From positions 35,705,335 through 35,769,334 of the forward strand of contig NC_083589.1 of assembly GCF_027579695.1 (NCBI RefSeq): DNA of 64,000 bases, read 5' to 3'. The translations under genes and the position numbers were made by a program. This stretch comes from Neoarius graeffei. Its lineage: Eukaryota; Chordata; Actinopteri; Siluriformes; Ariidae. Shown piece by piece: positions 8,802-19,957 of this stretch (position 1 is its first letter; each line of letters opens with the position of its first letter). The notes under the pieces were generated by a model. That model was not told where the DNA came from. It saw nothing but the letters and a program-made list of their open reading frames with translations, and ran no database searches.

Positions 8802-10212
8802 TCAGTATCTGGTGTGGCCCCCTTGTGCAGCAATAAGCGCGATTAAACGTTTGCGGTAACTGTTGATCAGTCCTGCACACTGGCTTGGAGGAATTTTAGC
8901 CCATTCCTCCGTACAGAACAGCTTCAACTCTGGGATGTTGGTGGGTTTCCTCACATGAACTGCTCGCTTCAGGTCCTTCCACAACATTTCGATTGGATTA
9001 AGGTCAGGACTTTGACTTGGCCATTCCAAAACATTAACTTTATTCTTCTTTAACCATTCTTTGGTAGAACAACTTGTGTGCTTAGGGTCGTTGTCTTGCT
9101 GGATGACCCACCTTCTCCTGAGATTCAGTTCATGGACAGATGTCCTGACATTTTTCCTTTAGAATTTGAAGGTATAATTCAGAATTCAGGGGCGGCACGA
9201 TGGTGTAGTGGTTAGCGCTGTCGCCTCACAGCAAGAAGGTCCTGGGTTCAAGCCCCGGGGCCGACGAGGGCCTTTCTGTGTGGAGTTTGCATGTTCTCCC
9301 CGTGTCCGCGTGGGTTTCCTCCGGGTGCTCCGGTTTCCCCCACAGTCCAAAGACATGCAGGTTAGGTTAACTGGTGACTCTAAATTGACCGTAGGTGTGA
9401 ATGGTTGTCTGTGTCTATGTATCAGCCCTGTGATGACCTGGCGACTTGTCCAGGGTGTACCCCGCCTTTCGCCCGTAGTCAGCTGGGATAGGCTCCAGCT
9501 TGCCTGCGACCCTGTAGAAGGATAAAGCGGCTAGAGATAATGAGATGAGATAATGAGATGAGATGAGAATTCAGAATTCATTGTTCTATCAATGATGGCA
9601 AGCCGTCCTGACCCAGATGCAGCAAAACAGGCCCAAACCATGATACTACCACCACCATGTTTCACAGATGTGATAAGGTTCTTATGCTGGAATGCAATGT
9701 TTTCCTTTCTCCAAACATAACGCTTCTCATTTAAACCAAAAAGTTTTATTTTGGTCTCATCTGTCCACAAAACATTTTTCCAATGGCCTTCTGGCTTGTC
9801 CATGTGATCTTTAGTAAACTGCAGACGAGCAGCAATGCTCTTTTTTAGAAAGCAGTGGCTTTCTCCTTGCAACCCTGCCATGCACACCATTGTTGTTCAA
9901 TATTCTCCTGATGGTGGACTCGTGAACATTAACCAATGTGAGACAGGCCTTCAGTTGCTTAGAAGTTACTTTGGGGTCCTTTGTGACCTCGCCGACTATT
10001 ACACACCTTGCTCTTGGAGTGACCTTTGTTGGACGACCACTCCTGGGGAGGGTAACAATGGTCTTGAATTTCCTCCATTTGTACACAATCTGTCTGACTG
10101 TGGATTGGTGGAGTCCAAACTCTCTAGAGATGGTTTTGTAACCTTTTCCAGCCTGATGAGCATCAACAACGCTTTTTCTGGGATCCTCAGAAATCTCCTT
10201 TGTTTGTGCCAT
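8802..10212 (-). pseudogene. Tc1-like transposase, family I, split by a SINE
   Basis: The N-terminus MAQTKEISEDPRKSVVDAHQ leads into a paired-type helix-turn-helix (IVYKWRKFKTIVTLPRSGRP), the DNA-binding half. A frameshift near 9830-9890 separates it from the catalytic half. First acidic residue: LWTDETK. After the SINE come QQDNDPKHTSCSTKEW (second Asp) and SPDLNPIEMLW (Glu, 34 residues on). The C-terminus is LIALIAAQGGHTRY. All three catalytic residues survive, but the gene is broken by the frameshift and by the SINE inserted between the first and second Asp. It would cut and paste the element at TA sites if intact. Full family length is about 340 residues. Confidence 0.88.
9189..9567 (+). 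repeat. V-SINE inserted in the Tc1 transposase gene
   Basis: Full-length SINE with B box GGTTCAAGCCCC (one base off the usual GGTTCGAGCC) and a long GATAATGAGATGAGAT tail. Exact 13-bp target duplication AATTCAGAATTCA at 9176-9188 and 9568-9580. Confidence 0.95.
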
Positions 10213-10265
10213 GACAAACGTGTGTTGTGAAGATCAGACTTTGATAGATCCCCGTTCTTTAAATA

Positions 10266-11866
10266 CAGCCCCGATTCCAAAAAAGTTGGGACAAAGTACA
10301 AATTGTAAATAAAAACGGAATGCAATGATGTGGAAGTTTCAAAATTCCATATTTTATTCAGAATAGAACATAGATGACGTATCAAATGTTTAAACTGAGA
10401 AACTATCATTTAAAGAGAAAAATTAGGTGATTTTTAAATTTCATGACGACACATCACAAAGTTGGGACAAGGCCATGTTTACCACTGTGAGACATCCCCT
10501 TTTCTCTTTACAACAGTCTGTAAACGTCTGGGGACTGAGGAGACAAGTTGCTCAAGTTTGGGGATAGGAATGTTAACCCATTCTTGTCTAATGTAGGATT
10601 CTAGTTGCTCAACTGTCTTGGGTCTTTTTTTTTTTTTTGTCGTATCTTCCGTTTTATGATGCACCAAATGTTTTCTATGGGGGAAAGATCTGGACTGCAG
10701 GCTGGCCAGTTCAGTACCCGGACCCTTCTTCTACGCAGCCATGATGCTGTAATTGATGCAGTATGTGGTTTGGCATTGTCATGTTGGAAAATGCAAGGTC
10801 TTCCCTGAAAGAGACGTCGTCTGGATGGGAGCATATGTTGCTCTAGAACCTGGATATACCTTTCAGCATTGATGGTGTTTTTCCAGATGTGTAAGCTGCC
10901 CATGCCACACGCACTAATGCAACCCCATACCATCAGAGATGCAGGCTTCTGAACTGAGCGCTGATAACAACTCGGGTCGTCCTTCTCCTCTTTAGTCCGA
11001 ATGACATGGCGTCCCTGATTTCCACAAAGAACTTCAAATTTTGATTCGTCTGACCACAGAACAGTTTTCCACTTTGCCACAGTCCATTTTAAATGAGCCT
11101 TGGCCCAGAGAAGACGTCTGCACTTCTGGATCATGTTTAGATACGGCTTCTTCTTTGAACTATAGAGTTTCTGCTGGCAACGGCGGACGGCACGGTGAAT
11201 TGTGTTCACAGATAATGTTCTCTGGAAATATTCCTGAGCCCATTTTGTGATTTCCAATACAGCAGCATGCCTGTATGTGATGCAGTGCCGTCTAAGGGCC
11301 CGAAGATCACGGGCACCCAGTATGGTTTTCCGGCCTTGACCCTTACACACAGAGATTCTTCCAGATTCTCTGAATCTTTTGATGATATTATGCACTGTAG
11401 ATGATATGTTCAAACTCCTTGCAATTTTACACTGTCGAACTCCTTTCTGATATTGCTCCACTATTTGTCGGCGCAGAATTAGGGGGATTGGTGATCCTCT
11501 TCCCATCTTTACTTCTGAGAGCCGCTGCCACTCCAAGATGCTCTTTTTACACCCAGTCATGTTAATGACCTATTGCCAATTGACTTAATGAGTTGGAATT
11601 TGGTCCTCCAGCTGTTCCTTTTTTGTACCTTTAACTTTTCCAGCCTCTTATTGCCCCTGTCCCAACTTTTGAGATGTGTTGCTGTCATGAAATTTCAAAT
11701 GAGCAAATAGTTGGCATGAAATTTCAAAATGTCTCACTTTCGACATTTGATATGTTGTCTATGTTCTATTGTGAATACAATATCAGTTTTTGAGATTTGT
11801 AAATTATTGCATTCTGTTTTTATTTACAATTTGTACTTTGTCCCAACTTTTTTGGAATCGGGGTTG
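10266..11866 (-). mobile_element. Tc1-like transposon, family II, copy 1 (nested)
   Basis: Ends CAGCCCCGATTCCAAAAAAG and, at the other side, CCAACTTTTTTGGAATCGGG, flanked by TA. About 1.6 kb. It is inserted in the 5' region of family I, upstream of that element's transposase. A second, near-identical copy lies at 40095-41700. Confidence 0.95.
10479..11560 (-). pseudogene. Tc1-like transposase, family II copy 1, frameshifted
   Basis: Starts [20 protein letters not shown], with helix-turn-helix segments around [14 protein letters not shown] and [11 protein letters not shown]. Catalytic residues: LWSDESKFE (Asp intact, codon GAC at 11048-11050), FQHDNAKPH, and [12 protein letters not shown] poly-A tract in the coding strand (14 T on the plus strand near 10625) is 8 bases longer than the 6 T of the 40-kb copy and shifts the frame after KRKIRQ. 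The last stretch, to KRKGDVSQW, is in another frame. One Ser codon is also lost in the first domain. It is therefore catalytically complete but C-terminally broken, the mirror image of the 40-kb copy. Confidence 0.92.
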
Positions 11867-12144
11867 TAAAACAGGGTGCCCACTCACATCTGACACTAAT
11901 TTCACCTTCAAATTAACTGCTAATCCGAGAGGTTCACATACTTTTGCCACTCACATATGTAATATTGGATCATTTTCCTCAATAAAAAAATGACCAAGTA
12001 TAATATTTTTGTCTCATTTGTTTAACTGGTTTCTCTTTATCTACTTTTAGGACTTGTGTGAAAATCTGATTGTTTTAGGTCCTATTATTTATGCAGGAAT
12101 ATAGAAAATTCTAAAGGGTTCACAAACTTTCAAGCACCACTGTA

Positions 12145-12921
12145 GTTGTGTTGAGTAATAGAGACTTGGTTCAGCCAGTTAGTAATTTATGAGCTGGTAT
12201 TAACGTGAAGTTTAAAGCTTAAAAACGTCATCGGCGTGTACAGATGAGGAGGTGAGAGAACTGGACAGACTAAAGGAATAAAGCGCTGCTGCATCACTCA
12301 TTTTATTAAGCAAGGACTAATGCTGCTTTCAGCTCAAGGTTGCAACTTTTAATTCTCAACGTATAACCAGGAAAAGCCAAAAAAAACCCTGAAATTCCTG
12401 CTCCAACTTGGTTTTCTGTTCTTCTCAGTTCCAAGGTTCTGACCAGTTTATAGAGTGACATCAAATCAACATGGCTGCTCATAGCATCAGAAGTAAATGA
12501 AGTAGTGCTTCTTATGTTTAAATGAGTTCTACTGTATAACTGTCTGTCTCCACAAGTATTTGCTTTAGGTCAGTCAACATATAGAAATATTCACTTGTTA
12601 AATCTATGATAATGACTGTGCAGTTTGCTATTTGAGGAGGTAAATGTACAACACCCCTCACAGATCGCTGGCTAGCTTGTTGCTAAAATAATGCATCAAG
12701 ATGGATTTTTTTTTTCCAGGATATTTTAATTTACGCACACCAATTATAATAATCTCAGTGAGTTTTAAAATAGGACTTGTTACCAGACTGTGCCTGAATA
12801 TGACCATACAGCCATGGACTAGTGCGTTTTACTGGGAAATACACCACTTGTATTTTTCATCCAAGCTACATCTGGGACATGGAGAACCAAAACCATGAAA
12901 TAAATCTCTATTTTTTTTCGC
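12145..12921. other. No gene seen; low-copy DNA
   Basis: AT-rich sequence between Tc1 family I and element F1. No ORF with similarity and no termini recognised. Confidence 0.5.
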
Positions 12922-13625
12922 GGTCCGGTTTCCATCAAATCCTGCGCTCTGATTGGCTGGCAAGCGGGTCCGTATCGTAGGATACGGACCCCGGTTACGG
13001 ACCTCTGGCGACTCGCTCGTTCACAACAACAAACGTAGCATTTTTTGTCAACATTTATCTTTTTTTAATAAGTTTTATTTATAAGATTATCAAAAATCTT
13101 ATCAATTTTTGCCAGCATTTCTCAGCATAATAGCATTAATTTTACAGCATGGATAGTGATAACGACAGTCTTCACAGCGAAAGCGAGTTTTACTACCCTG
13201 AGGAAGAAGAAATAAAATAAAACATTTCAGGAGAAAGCTAAAAACCTGTAACTGTTGCTAACGCCGAGCAAAAACATGGCTGAATCCTGCATGACTCCTA
13301 TTTGTATAAATAGGGGGCTACATAGGCGGCAAAATGTAGTTGTTGTTTTTTTTTTTTTCCTGCCATGGAAGCGCACTTGTATACCGAGGAGGAAGCAATT
13401 TGCATTACAGCCGTGAATGAGGATTCAAAATGGCGGCTCGGCTCGGTTTTCCCTTTCAGGCGCTCTCGTTTTCTGTTAGAATTTAAAATAAATATATTAT
13501 TTACCAGCTTAAGGTCGGTCCGTATGGTGAAATACCGTGACCTCGGCCTTAAACACCGATCTCGGCCCAGAGGGCCTCGGTCAGTACTTTCAAGACCTCG
13601 GTCACGGTATTTCACGATGCGGACC
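12922..13625 (+). mobile_element. Family F element, copy 1, with a one-sided terminal hairpin
   Basis: The same 700-860 bp sequence recurs inverted at 56772-57636. Short ends GGTCCG/CGGACC. The right end is a roughly 110-bp near-palindrome (13516-13625; GAAATACCGTGACCTCGG against its complement), and the left end has a smaller one, GGTCCGTATCGTAGGATACG. The middle holds two small conserved ORFs (13149 and near 13364). A third, end-less fragment lies around 30690-30950. The superfamily is unknown to me. Confidence 0.7.
13149..13220 (+). CDS. Small acidic ORF of family F (23 codons)
   Basis: Encodes MDSDNDSLHSESEFYYPEEE then EIK and a stop. The inverted copy at 57314-57406 retains the same start and core (SEFYYPEEE) and runs seven residues longer, ending ENISGES. 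Conservation of the peptide between copies suggests it is the first exon of the parental element's protein, not chance. No function assigned. Confidence 0.4.
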   Translation: MDSDNDSLHSESEFYYPEEEEIK

Positions 13626-13632
13626 TAACATA

Positions 13633-15268
13633 CAGTTAGGTCCATAAATATTTGGCCAGAGACAGCATTTTTCTAATTTTGGTTCTGTACATTACCACAA
13701 TGAATTGTGAATAAAACAGTTCAGATGCAGTTGAAGTTCAGACTTTCAGCTTTAATTCAGTGGGTTGAACAAAATGATTGCATAAAAATGTGAGGAACTA
13801 AAGCATTTTTTAAACACAATCCCTTCATTTCAGGGGCTCAAAAGTAATTGGACAAATTAAATAATTGTAAATAAAATGTTCATTTCTAATACTTGGTTGA
13901 AAACCCTTTGTTGGCAATGACTGCCTGAAGTCTTGAACTCATGGACATCACCAGACGCTGTTTTTCCTCCTTTTTAATGCTCTGCCAGGCCTTTACTGCA
14001 GAGGTTTTCAGTTGCTGTTTGTTTGTGGGCCTTTCTGTCTGAAGTTTAGTCTTTAACAAGTGAAATGCATGCTCAATTGGGTTGAGATCAGGTGACTGAC
14101 TTGGCCATTCAAGAATATTCCACTTCTTTGCTTTAATAAACTCCTGGGTTGCTTTGGCTTTATGTTTTGGGTCATTGTCCATCTGTATTATGAAACGCCG
14201 ACCAATCAGTTTGGCTGGATTTGAGCACACAGTATGTCTCTGAATACCTCAGAATTCATCCGGCTGCTTCTGTCCTGTGTCACATCAATAAACACTAGTG
14301 ACCCAGTGCCACTGGCAGCCATGCATGCCCAAGCCATCACACTGCCTCCGCCGTGTTTTACAGATGATGTGGTATGCTTTGGATCATGAGCTGTACCACG
14401 CCTTCGCCATACTTTTTTCTTGCCATCATTCTGGTCGAGGTTGATCTTGGTTTCATCTGTCCAAAGAATGTTCTTCCAGAACTGTGCTGGCTTTTTTAGA
14501 TGTTTTTTAGCAAAGTCCAATCTAGCCTTTTTATTCTTGAGGCTTATGAGTGGCTTGCACCGTGCAGTGAACCCTCTGTATTTACTTTCATGCAGTCTTC
14601 TCTTTATGGTAGATCTGGATATTGATACGCCTACCTCCTGGAGAGTGTTGTTCACTTGGTTGGCTGTTGTGAAGGGGTTTCTCTTCACCATGGAAATTAT
14701 TCTGCGATCATCCACCACTGTTGTCTTCTGTGGGCGTCCAGGTCTTTTTGCATTGATGAGTTCACCAGTGCTTTCTTTCTTTCTCAGGATGTACCAAACT
14801 GTAGATTTTGCCACTCCTAATATTGTAGCAATTTCTCGGATGGGTTTTTTCTGTTTTCGCAGCTTAAGGATGGCTTGTTTCACCTGCATGGAGAGCTCCT
14901 TTGACCGCATGTTTTCTTCACAGCAAAATCTTCCAAATGCAAGCAGCACACCTCAAATCAACTCCAGGCCTTTTATCTGCTTAATTGAGAATGACATAAC
15001 GAAGGAATTGCCCACACCTGCCCATGAAATAGCCTTTGAGTCAATTGTTCAATTACTTTTGGTCCCTTTAAAAACAGGGTGGCACATGTTAAGGAGCTGA
15101 AACTCCTAAACCCTTCATCCAATTTTAATGTGGATACCCTCAAATGAAAGCTGAAAGTCTGGACTTTATGTCCATGTCCATTATATAACTATAACTTGAA
15201 TATGTTTCAGTAAACAGGTAAAAAAAACAAAATTTGTGTCAGTGTCCAAATGTATATGGACCTAACTG
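13633..15268 (-). mobile_element. Tc1-like transposon, family III
   Basis: Inverted ends CAGTTAGGTCCATAAATATT (left) and ATATGGACCTAACTG (right), flanked by TA. 1.64 kb, the normal full length, containing one transposase reading frame on the minus strand with a single visible break. Confidence 0.94.
13886..14949 (-). pseudogene. Tc1-like transposase, family III, single frameshift
   Basis: The first part begins near MRSKELSMQVKQAILKLRKQ, with the paired-type helix-turn-helix (IREIATILGVAKSTVWYIL), an AT-hook-like KRPGRPQK linker and the first catalytic Asp in LWTDETKINLD, then the GGGSVMAWACM loop. A frameshift near 14206-14230 moves the rest into another frame: MDNDPKHKAKATQEF (second Asp) and SPDLNPIEHAF (Glu after 34 residues), ending IANKGFSTKY. 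All three catalytic residues, both DNA-binding helices and the C-terminus are present, so only the short lesion separates it from a complete gene of about 340 codons. Confidence 0.93.
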
Positions 15269-15596
15269 TATGTATGTAAGTTGTGAGGAAATCGATGAAT
15301 TGTTTTGATAAACTTGGGTACTTTTTGCTTGTGAATGTGTCTGTATAATGAAAAGATACGGTATGAAGTTTATCTTCTTGTGTTGAAAAACTCACATTTT
15401 CATACGAAATGCATCACGGATCTGAGTGACATCTTTAAATAATATTGGCTGGCGTTGAGTGGTCTATCAGATATATTCCATTCAGCGAACGAGAAGATGA
15501 CGAGTTCAATATCCTGCTAGCTGAATGGAATATATCTGATATACCATGACAAAAAGCCAGCCAATATTATCATTATTACACATTCCTTTCGGATAT

Positions 15597-15662
15597 TCAA
15601 CGCGTCTTTTTCAAAATTCTCTCAAAATCGTCCATTTTTAATGAAGCAAACCTGGTGGCCAT
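15597..15662 (-). pseudogene. N-terminal peptide of a Crypton-like recombinase
   Basis: Encodes MATRFASLKMDDFERILKKT, then R and a stop. The equivalent in copy D2, after removal of an inserted element, starts MAARFASL and continues EDFERILKAKDAL. This resembles the opening of fish Crypton-type/KIAA1958-like proteins, in which a short helix precedes an N-terminal core DNA-binding domain. Only 21 codons survive. Confidence 0.45.
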
Positions 15663-15809
15663 GTTTGTTTACAAATTGTCGTCACTCACTAGTACGGAAG
15701 CTTTACATCTCTGACGTGTGCTGTCATGTCTTGACAACCATGCAATATTGTAAACCATATTTAATGCTCATTCTCCATTGGGTAGAGTGACGTAATACAC
15801 GTAGGATAA

Positions 15810-16312
15810 GGGCCTCTGCATGCTCTTGCGACAAGGCTTTCGCAGATAGCTTTTCGCAGACAGGTGTAATTTATCGTTGAGCGGGGAGTAATAGGCGTGC
15901 GCGATATTATTCATCGCCACAATGCAAGGGGGCGCGAAGTCGCGAAATCGCTAGGAGTAGTTGGTGGGTGTGGTTAGTGGAGTGTTTATCCTCCAGTTAC
16001 TTATAATGACTAGAACTGGAGTCGTATAGATGTACATACTTCCTCAATCAACCGCTCTTCGTGCTGCTCCATCTTCGTTCGTGTTTTTAAAAATGCCGGT
16101 CGTGAAAACAAACCAAACCGGGAAAGTAGGGAAGCGGAAGTGCGTGTACAGCGGATGTAGAGTGGACCAATCAGAGCCCTCTTGTCTGCGACGCTGTCTG
16201 CGAAGCTTCTGCGGTGGTCACAATTTTTGGGAGGTGCGCGCAGAGCGTCTGCGAAGGGGGGGGCTACGCAGACGCCGTCTGCGAGGACTGCGTTGTCAGC
16301 ATAAATTGGCCT
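15810..16312. mobile_element. MITE, Harbinger-like by 3-bp target site
   Basis: Flanked by TAA (15807-15809, 16313-16315). The left end GGGCCTCTGCATGCTC and right end (reversed) AGGCCAATTTATGCTGAC are imperfect inverted repeats, followed internally by repeated GTCTGCG/CGCAGAC motifs. Removing it joins CACGTAGGATAA to GCAATTATGC, which matches the D2 copy (reverse complement) near 50150-50175. The 106-codon ORF across it is not protein-like. Confidence 0.75.
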
Positions 16313-16543
16313 TAAGCAATTATGCTAAAAATATTGCACCAAATGAATGAAGCCCACTAGAAGGGAATAGAATACGTTTTTATTTTAAACATACATGTTT
16401 TAATGTATTTAACTTTTTTTTTAATCAAAAAAGTGTCCTGTATGTATAATAATTCCCAATATTTCATTCCTGTGGCGTCACTCCCAGTGTGTTCCTGCTG
16501 ACTTGACACCGGTTCAAAATTAAAATTCTTTTGATTAACTTTT

Positions 16544-16548
<5 letters not shown>

Positions 16549-16581
<33 letters not shown>
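16549..16581. repeat. (GT)16 microsatellite
   Basis: Uninterrupted GT run preceded by a T tract. Confidence 0.97.
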
Positions 16582-16582
<1 letters not shown>

Positions 16583-16599
16583 CTGTATCCATATAATAT

Positions 16600-17533
16600 A
16601 AAGAACGTTACACAGCGGTACAAAGATATGAAGTTTATCTTCTCGTGTTGAAAATTATTTATTCACCACTTGAAGATAAACCTTGCCTTTGCACAGCCGT
16701 GTAATATCCTGTATGTACATGTACAATATACCGCAGGCGTATCGGAGAAGAAATGTAGAGCAAAGCCACCTTTGAAAACACCTGTGATATATAAAGAAAA
16801 TGACGTTCATTGAAAGCAGCTGAATAACACTTGGACTAGAACAGGAAGCAGGTAGGGGGACTTATTGTGCGCTTTTGTCATTGAAGAAGGCACTGTGTTC
16901 AGGACAAAAGCCTCGTAGCCTGGCTCAGGTTACTTTATTCAAGCATGGCTGTTCAGCTCCAGTTACCAAAGTCAGACTTTGACCCAGCATGCAGTTTACT
17001 GATTGTTTTCAACTTGGGCCTAATGTCACCCAGCGCGCTCTGTGTTTAGTGAATGCTTGGGCATTCGTATGGAAACATCCTCTTTGCATAGCAAACACCA
17101 GGAAAAGAGAGAGAACAGAAAGTGTAGGCAGCTTAAAAAAAGAACTTGCAGTGGTTTGTTAATTTAAAAAAAAAAAAAAAACAGCCTGCGTGGGATCCAC
17201 ATGAGCACTTTTACATATCAGACATTCGATTTGCATGTGTTAGCTTATAGATGGAAAAATTATTTGCAACACACAATCTGTATTTTGAAAATACAGGCAA
17301 ATTTTTTTTAAATTTAATTTTTTTTTTTTTTTTTGTGCAATCTGGTGACTTCTGGAGCTGCAATTGATGTTTTAAAAATAAATGAAAGAAAGCATTAATT
17401 TTAAGTGTGAAATCTATTTTATTAGGCATTTGACACAATTTTTTTTGACCTAACTTAAAATGTTATAACAGTTTTAAATTTAGTTTCTTGTTCATTAACC
17501 AGAACGTTACAAATCACTGTAATTATCAATAAA
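16600..17533. other. No gene seen; low-copy AT-rich DNA
   Basis: Contains a second copy of a roughly 35-bp motif (TATGAAGTTTATCTTC, also at 15362), here paired with an inverted GAAGATAAACC shortly after. Poly-A/T runs near 17165 and 17320. Nothing coding. Confidence 0.5.
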
Positions 17534-17545
17534 ATCTTCTACAAA

Positions 17546-17920
17546 GGGCGGCACGGTGGTGTAGTGGTTAGCGCTGTCGCCTCACAGCAAGAAGGTCCTG
17601 GGTTCGAGCCCCGGGGCCGGCGAGGGCCTTTCTGTGTGGAGTTTGCATGTTCTCCCCGTGTCCGCGTGGGTTTCCTCCGGGTGCTCCGGTTTCCCCCCAC
17701 AGTCCAAAGACATGCAGGTTAGGTTAACTGGTGACTCTAAATTGACCGTAGGTGTGAATGTGAGTGTGAATGGTTGTCTGTGTCTATGTGTCAGCCCTGT
17801 GATGACCTGGCGACTTGTCCAGGGTGTACCCCGCCTTTCGCCCGTAGTCAGCTGGGATAGGCTCCAGCTTGCCTGCGACCCTGTAGAAGGATAAAGCGGC
17901 TAGAGATAATGAGATGAGAG
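17546..17920 (+). repeat. V-SINE, full length
   Basis: B box GGTTCGAGCCC, central domain, tail GATAATGAGATGAGAG. Exact 12-bp target duplication ATCTTCTACAAA at 17534-17545 and 17921-17932. Confidence 0.95.
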
Positions 17921-17955
17921 ATCTTCTACAAATTCCTGCAATAAAAGCAGAAACT

Positions 17956-18304
17956 CATCTCATTATCTCTAGCCGCTTTATCCTTCTACAAGGTCGCAGG
18001 CGACTACGGGCGAAAGGCGGGGTACACCCTGGACAAGTCGCCAGGTCATCACAGGGCTGACACACAGACACAGACAACCATTCACACTCACATTCACACC
18101 TACGCTCAATTTAGAGTCACCAGTTAAACTAACCTGCATGTCTTTGGACTGTGGGGGAAACCGGAGCACCCGGAGGAAACCCACGCGGACACGGGGAGAA
18201 CATGCAAACTCCACACAGAAAGGCCCTCGCCGGCCCTGGGGCTCGAACCCAGGACCTTCTTGCTGTGAGGCGACAGCGCTAACCACTACACCACCGTGCC
18301 ACCC
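17956..18304 (-). repeat. V-SINE, inverted, with a 21-bp internal deletion
   Basis: Reverse-oriented SINE whose tail faces the tail of the preceding one across about 35 bp. Target duplication AAAAGCAGAAACT at 17943-17955 and 18305-18317. It lacks the AAGCTGGAGCCTATCCCAGC segment (in this orientation) that other copies keep. Confidence 0.95.
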
Positions 18305-18617
18305 AAAAGCAGAAACTTTTAATTATAATTTCTAGTGCATTTAGACAAAATACAAATTGCTGCAATCAAGTCACAGAGCTCGACATTAAGGACTGCCCGA
18401 TTGCCCCGGGCAAGTGGGATATGTCCCCGACATGCCCGACCGGGCAAGTTGGAATGAACTAGCACCACAAAAATTAGGCTTTTTGATCTTTTATTTCAGT
18501 TCCTAACGGCATCCCTCACTACGTATCTGCCATTATGTCTTGGCTGTTTTCTTCGTCTCGGTTTCATTTAATGCTTTGCAAGTTATTTTATATACTCCCG
18601 CTGTTGGTACGCGTACT

Positions 18618-18618
<1 letters not shown>

Positions 18619-18652
<34 letters not shown>
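18619..18652. repeat. Poly-T tract (34)
   Basis: Uninterrupted run of T. Others of similar kind lie at 19443-19466, 31099-31133 and 45741-45766. Confidence 0.97.
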
Positions 18653-18655
<3 letters not shown>

Positions 18656-18751
18656 GACCCTTTGTGCATGAAGTCACGCATCACGTGATAACTACAGCTG
18701 GGGTCAGACAGACACCGCTTTCATGCAAGCAAGGCTTAATCTGTCTTCAAT

Positions 18752-18844
18752 ATGGTTCATTTTTGTGCTGTTTTTGCTCATTCAAACAGAGAAATAGATA
18801 AAAGGTACCGTCTCCCCGCTATCAAGAGAAATGTTAACAAATAG
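18752..18844 (+). pseudogene. Degenerate THAP-like N-terminus (30 codons)
   Basis: Reads MVHFCAVFAHSNREIDKRYR followed by LPAIKRN and a stop. The layout matches the start of a THAP domain (M-V-x-x-C-A-V-x-x-C-S-N ... R-x-P), but His-Ser replaces the second Cys-Ser, so a zinc ligand is lost. Truncated well before the C-x2-H pair. Identification is by pattern only. Confidence 0.4.
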
Positions 18845-19957
18845 AAGCAAATGCTTCAAGAACAATGAGGAAATGAGCGGTTAAAGAATACAACAAGAGG
18901 AGCTCAGCCTGCAAACTCCAGAGAAATTCACGACTGTATTTAAAATGTATTTTACAAAAACAGAATGTCGGAAGTGAGGATGGAAGAGTTTGCTTAAGAA
19001 TCTCATTTTATTTTTTTCTGCTCGCGTTTGAGTTAGCTCCTTCATGAAAGTGTTTGATTTTCTTACAGGTGAAGCCGCTTCCTTATTTGACACAGAAAAC
19101 CCAGATTGGTTTCAAACAACTCGGGCATAAAAAACTTAACAAGGAGCAACGTGCGCGATAAATCCTGAAAGAACAGAACAGATTCAGAGCAGAGAGAGCT
19201 GGAGCTTTGTTTCTGTTATCAGAGGAACACAGTCCTGTGCAAAATATTTATATATCTGTTTGTTATATCATCCACCTCAAGGTTTATTTTGTATATTTAA
19301 AAAAAACCCTGCTGTATCATGACAGACCGGCTGCACTGATTCAGTTACAGGTTCCCAGGTCTGTATAAAACACCCACAACCTACACACTAAACAAATTTA
19401 AACTCGAACATTATCCTGTATGTCATGACTCAGCGCGGGGTCTTTTTTTTTTTTTTTTTTTTTTTTAAACCTAGAGGTGGATGATATAACAAAAAAAAAA
19501 GAGAGAGAAATATTCTCAAACACAGTGCTGTTAAAGTCTTGGCACCCTTTTGTTTTCTTCATACAAACTTTGTTATAGATTTCTGTTTTATGATTTCGAC
19601 ATTATCGAGTAATGAACCTACAGTCTGAGAGAGTTCTACACAAATACACTGAACTTTACAACAGCTGCATGCATGTGAAATGGAAATAAATCGACTAAGG
19701 CAGGAAAAATGATTTTGGATAAAATTATTGTCCATTACAAGTAAAAAGTAACCAATAACCAAACTTGATGATAAACTTATCATCAATAACCAAACTTCAA
19801 CTCAATGTGTGCTCTTCATTTTATGTTGCAATTCACAACTATTCTATGGGTTTCCTAAAAAAAAAAAAGTGCTCGCAAAATAGGGGGCAAGTGATAATAT
19901 TGGGGGTCAAGTGGAAATTTACCCCCACTTGCCCCCCAGGTAAAGTGGGTTTAAAAG

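Larger units (their letters stand above)
8664..12142 (-). mobile_element. Tc1-like transposon, family I, with two nested insertions
   Basis: Inverted ends CAGTGGTGCTTGAAAGTTTG lie next to TA on both sides. The shared ends and body match the shorter copy at 45898-47175. The transposase runs on the minus strand. A SINE (9189-9567) and a complete family II Tc1 element (10266-11866) sit inside, which explains the 3.5-kb length of an element that would otherwise be about 1.5 kb. Confidence 0.93.
15440..16490 (-). mobile_element. Crypton-like element remnant, copy D1
   Basis: Starts with a 130-bp palindrome whose arms contain AATATTGGCTGGC and TCAGATATATTCCATTCAGC and their complements. It continues through a region colinear (reversed) with 50030-50520. 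Shared blocks include GGTAGAGTGACGTAATA and CAATATTGCACCAAATGAAT. A MITE is inserted at 15810-16312. The Crypton label comes from the encoded N-terminal peptide and from the second copy's ORF; no tyrosine recombinase catalytic motif is present. Confidence 0.55.

Noticed and set aside
16030..16350. 106-codon ORF with Cys and Arg-rich C-terminus suggesting a zinc finger
   Set aside because: The Arg-rich part is the GTCTGCG repeat of the MITE end. Cys spacing does not fit a known finger.
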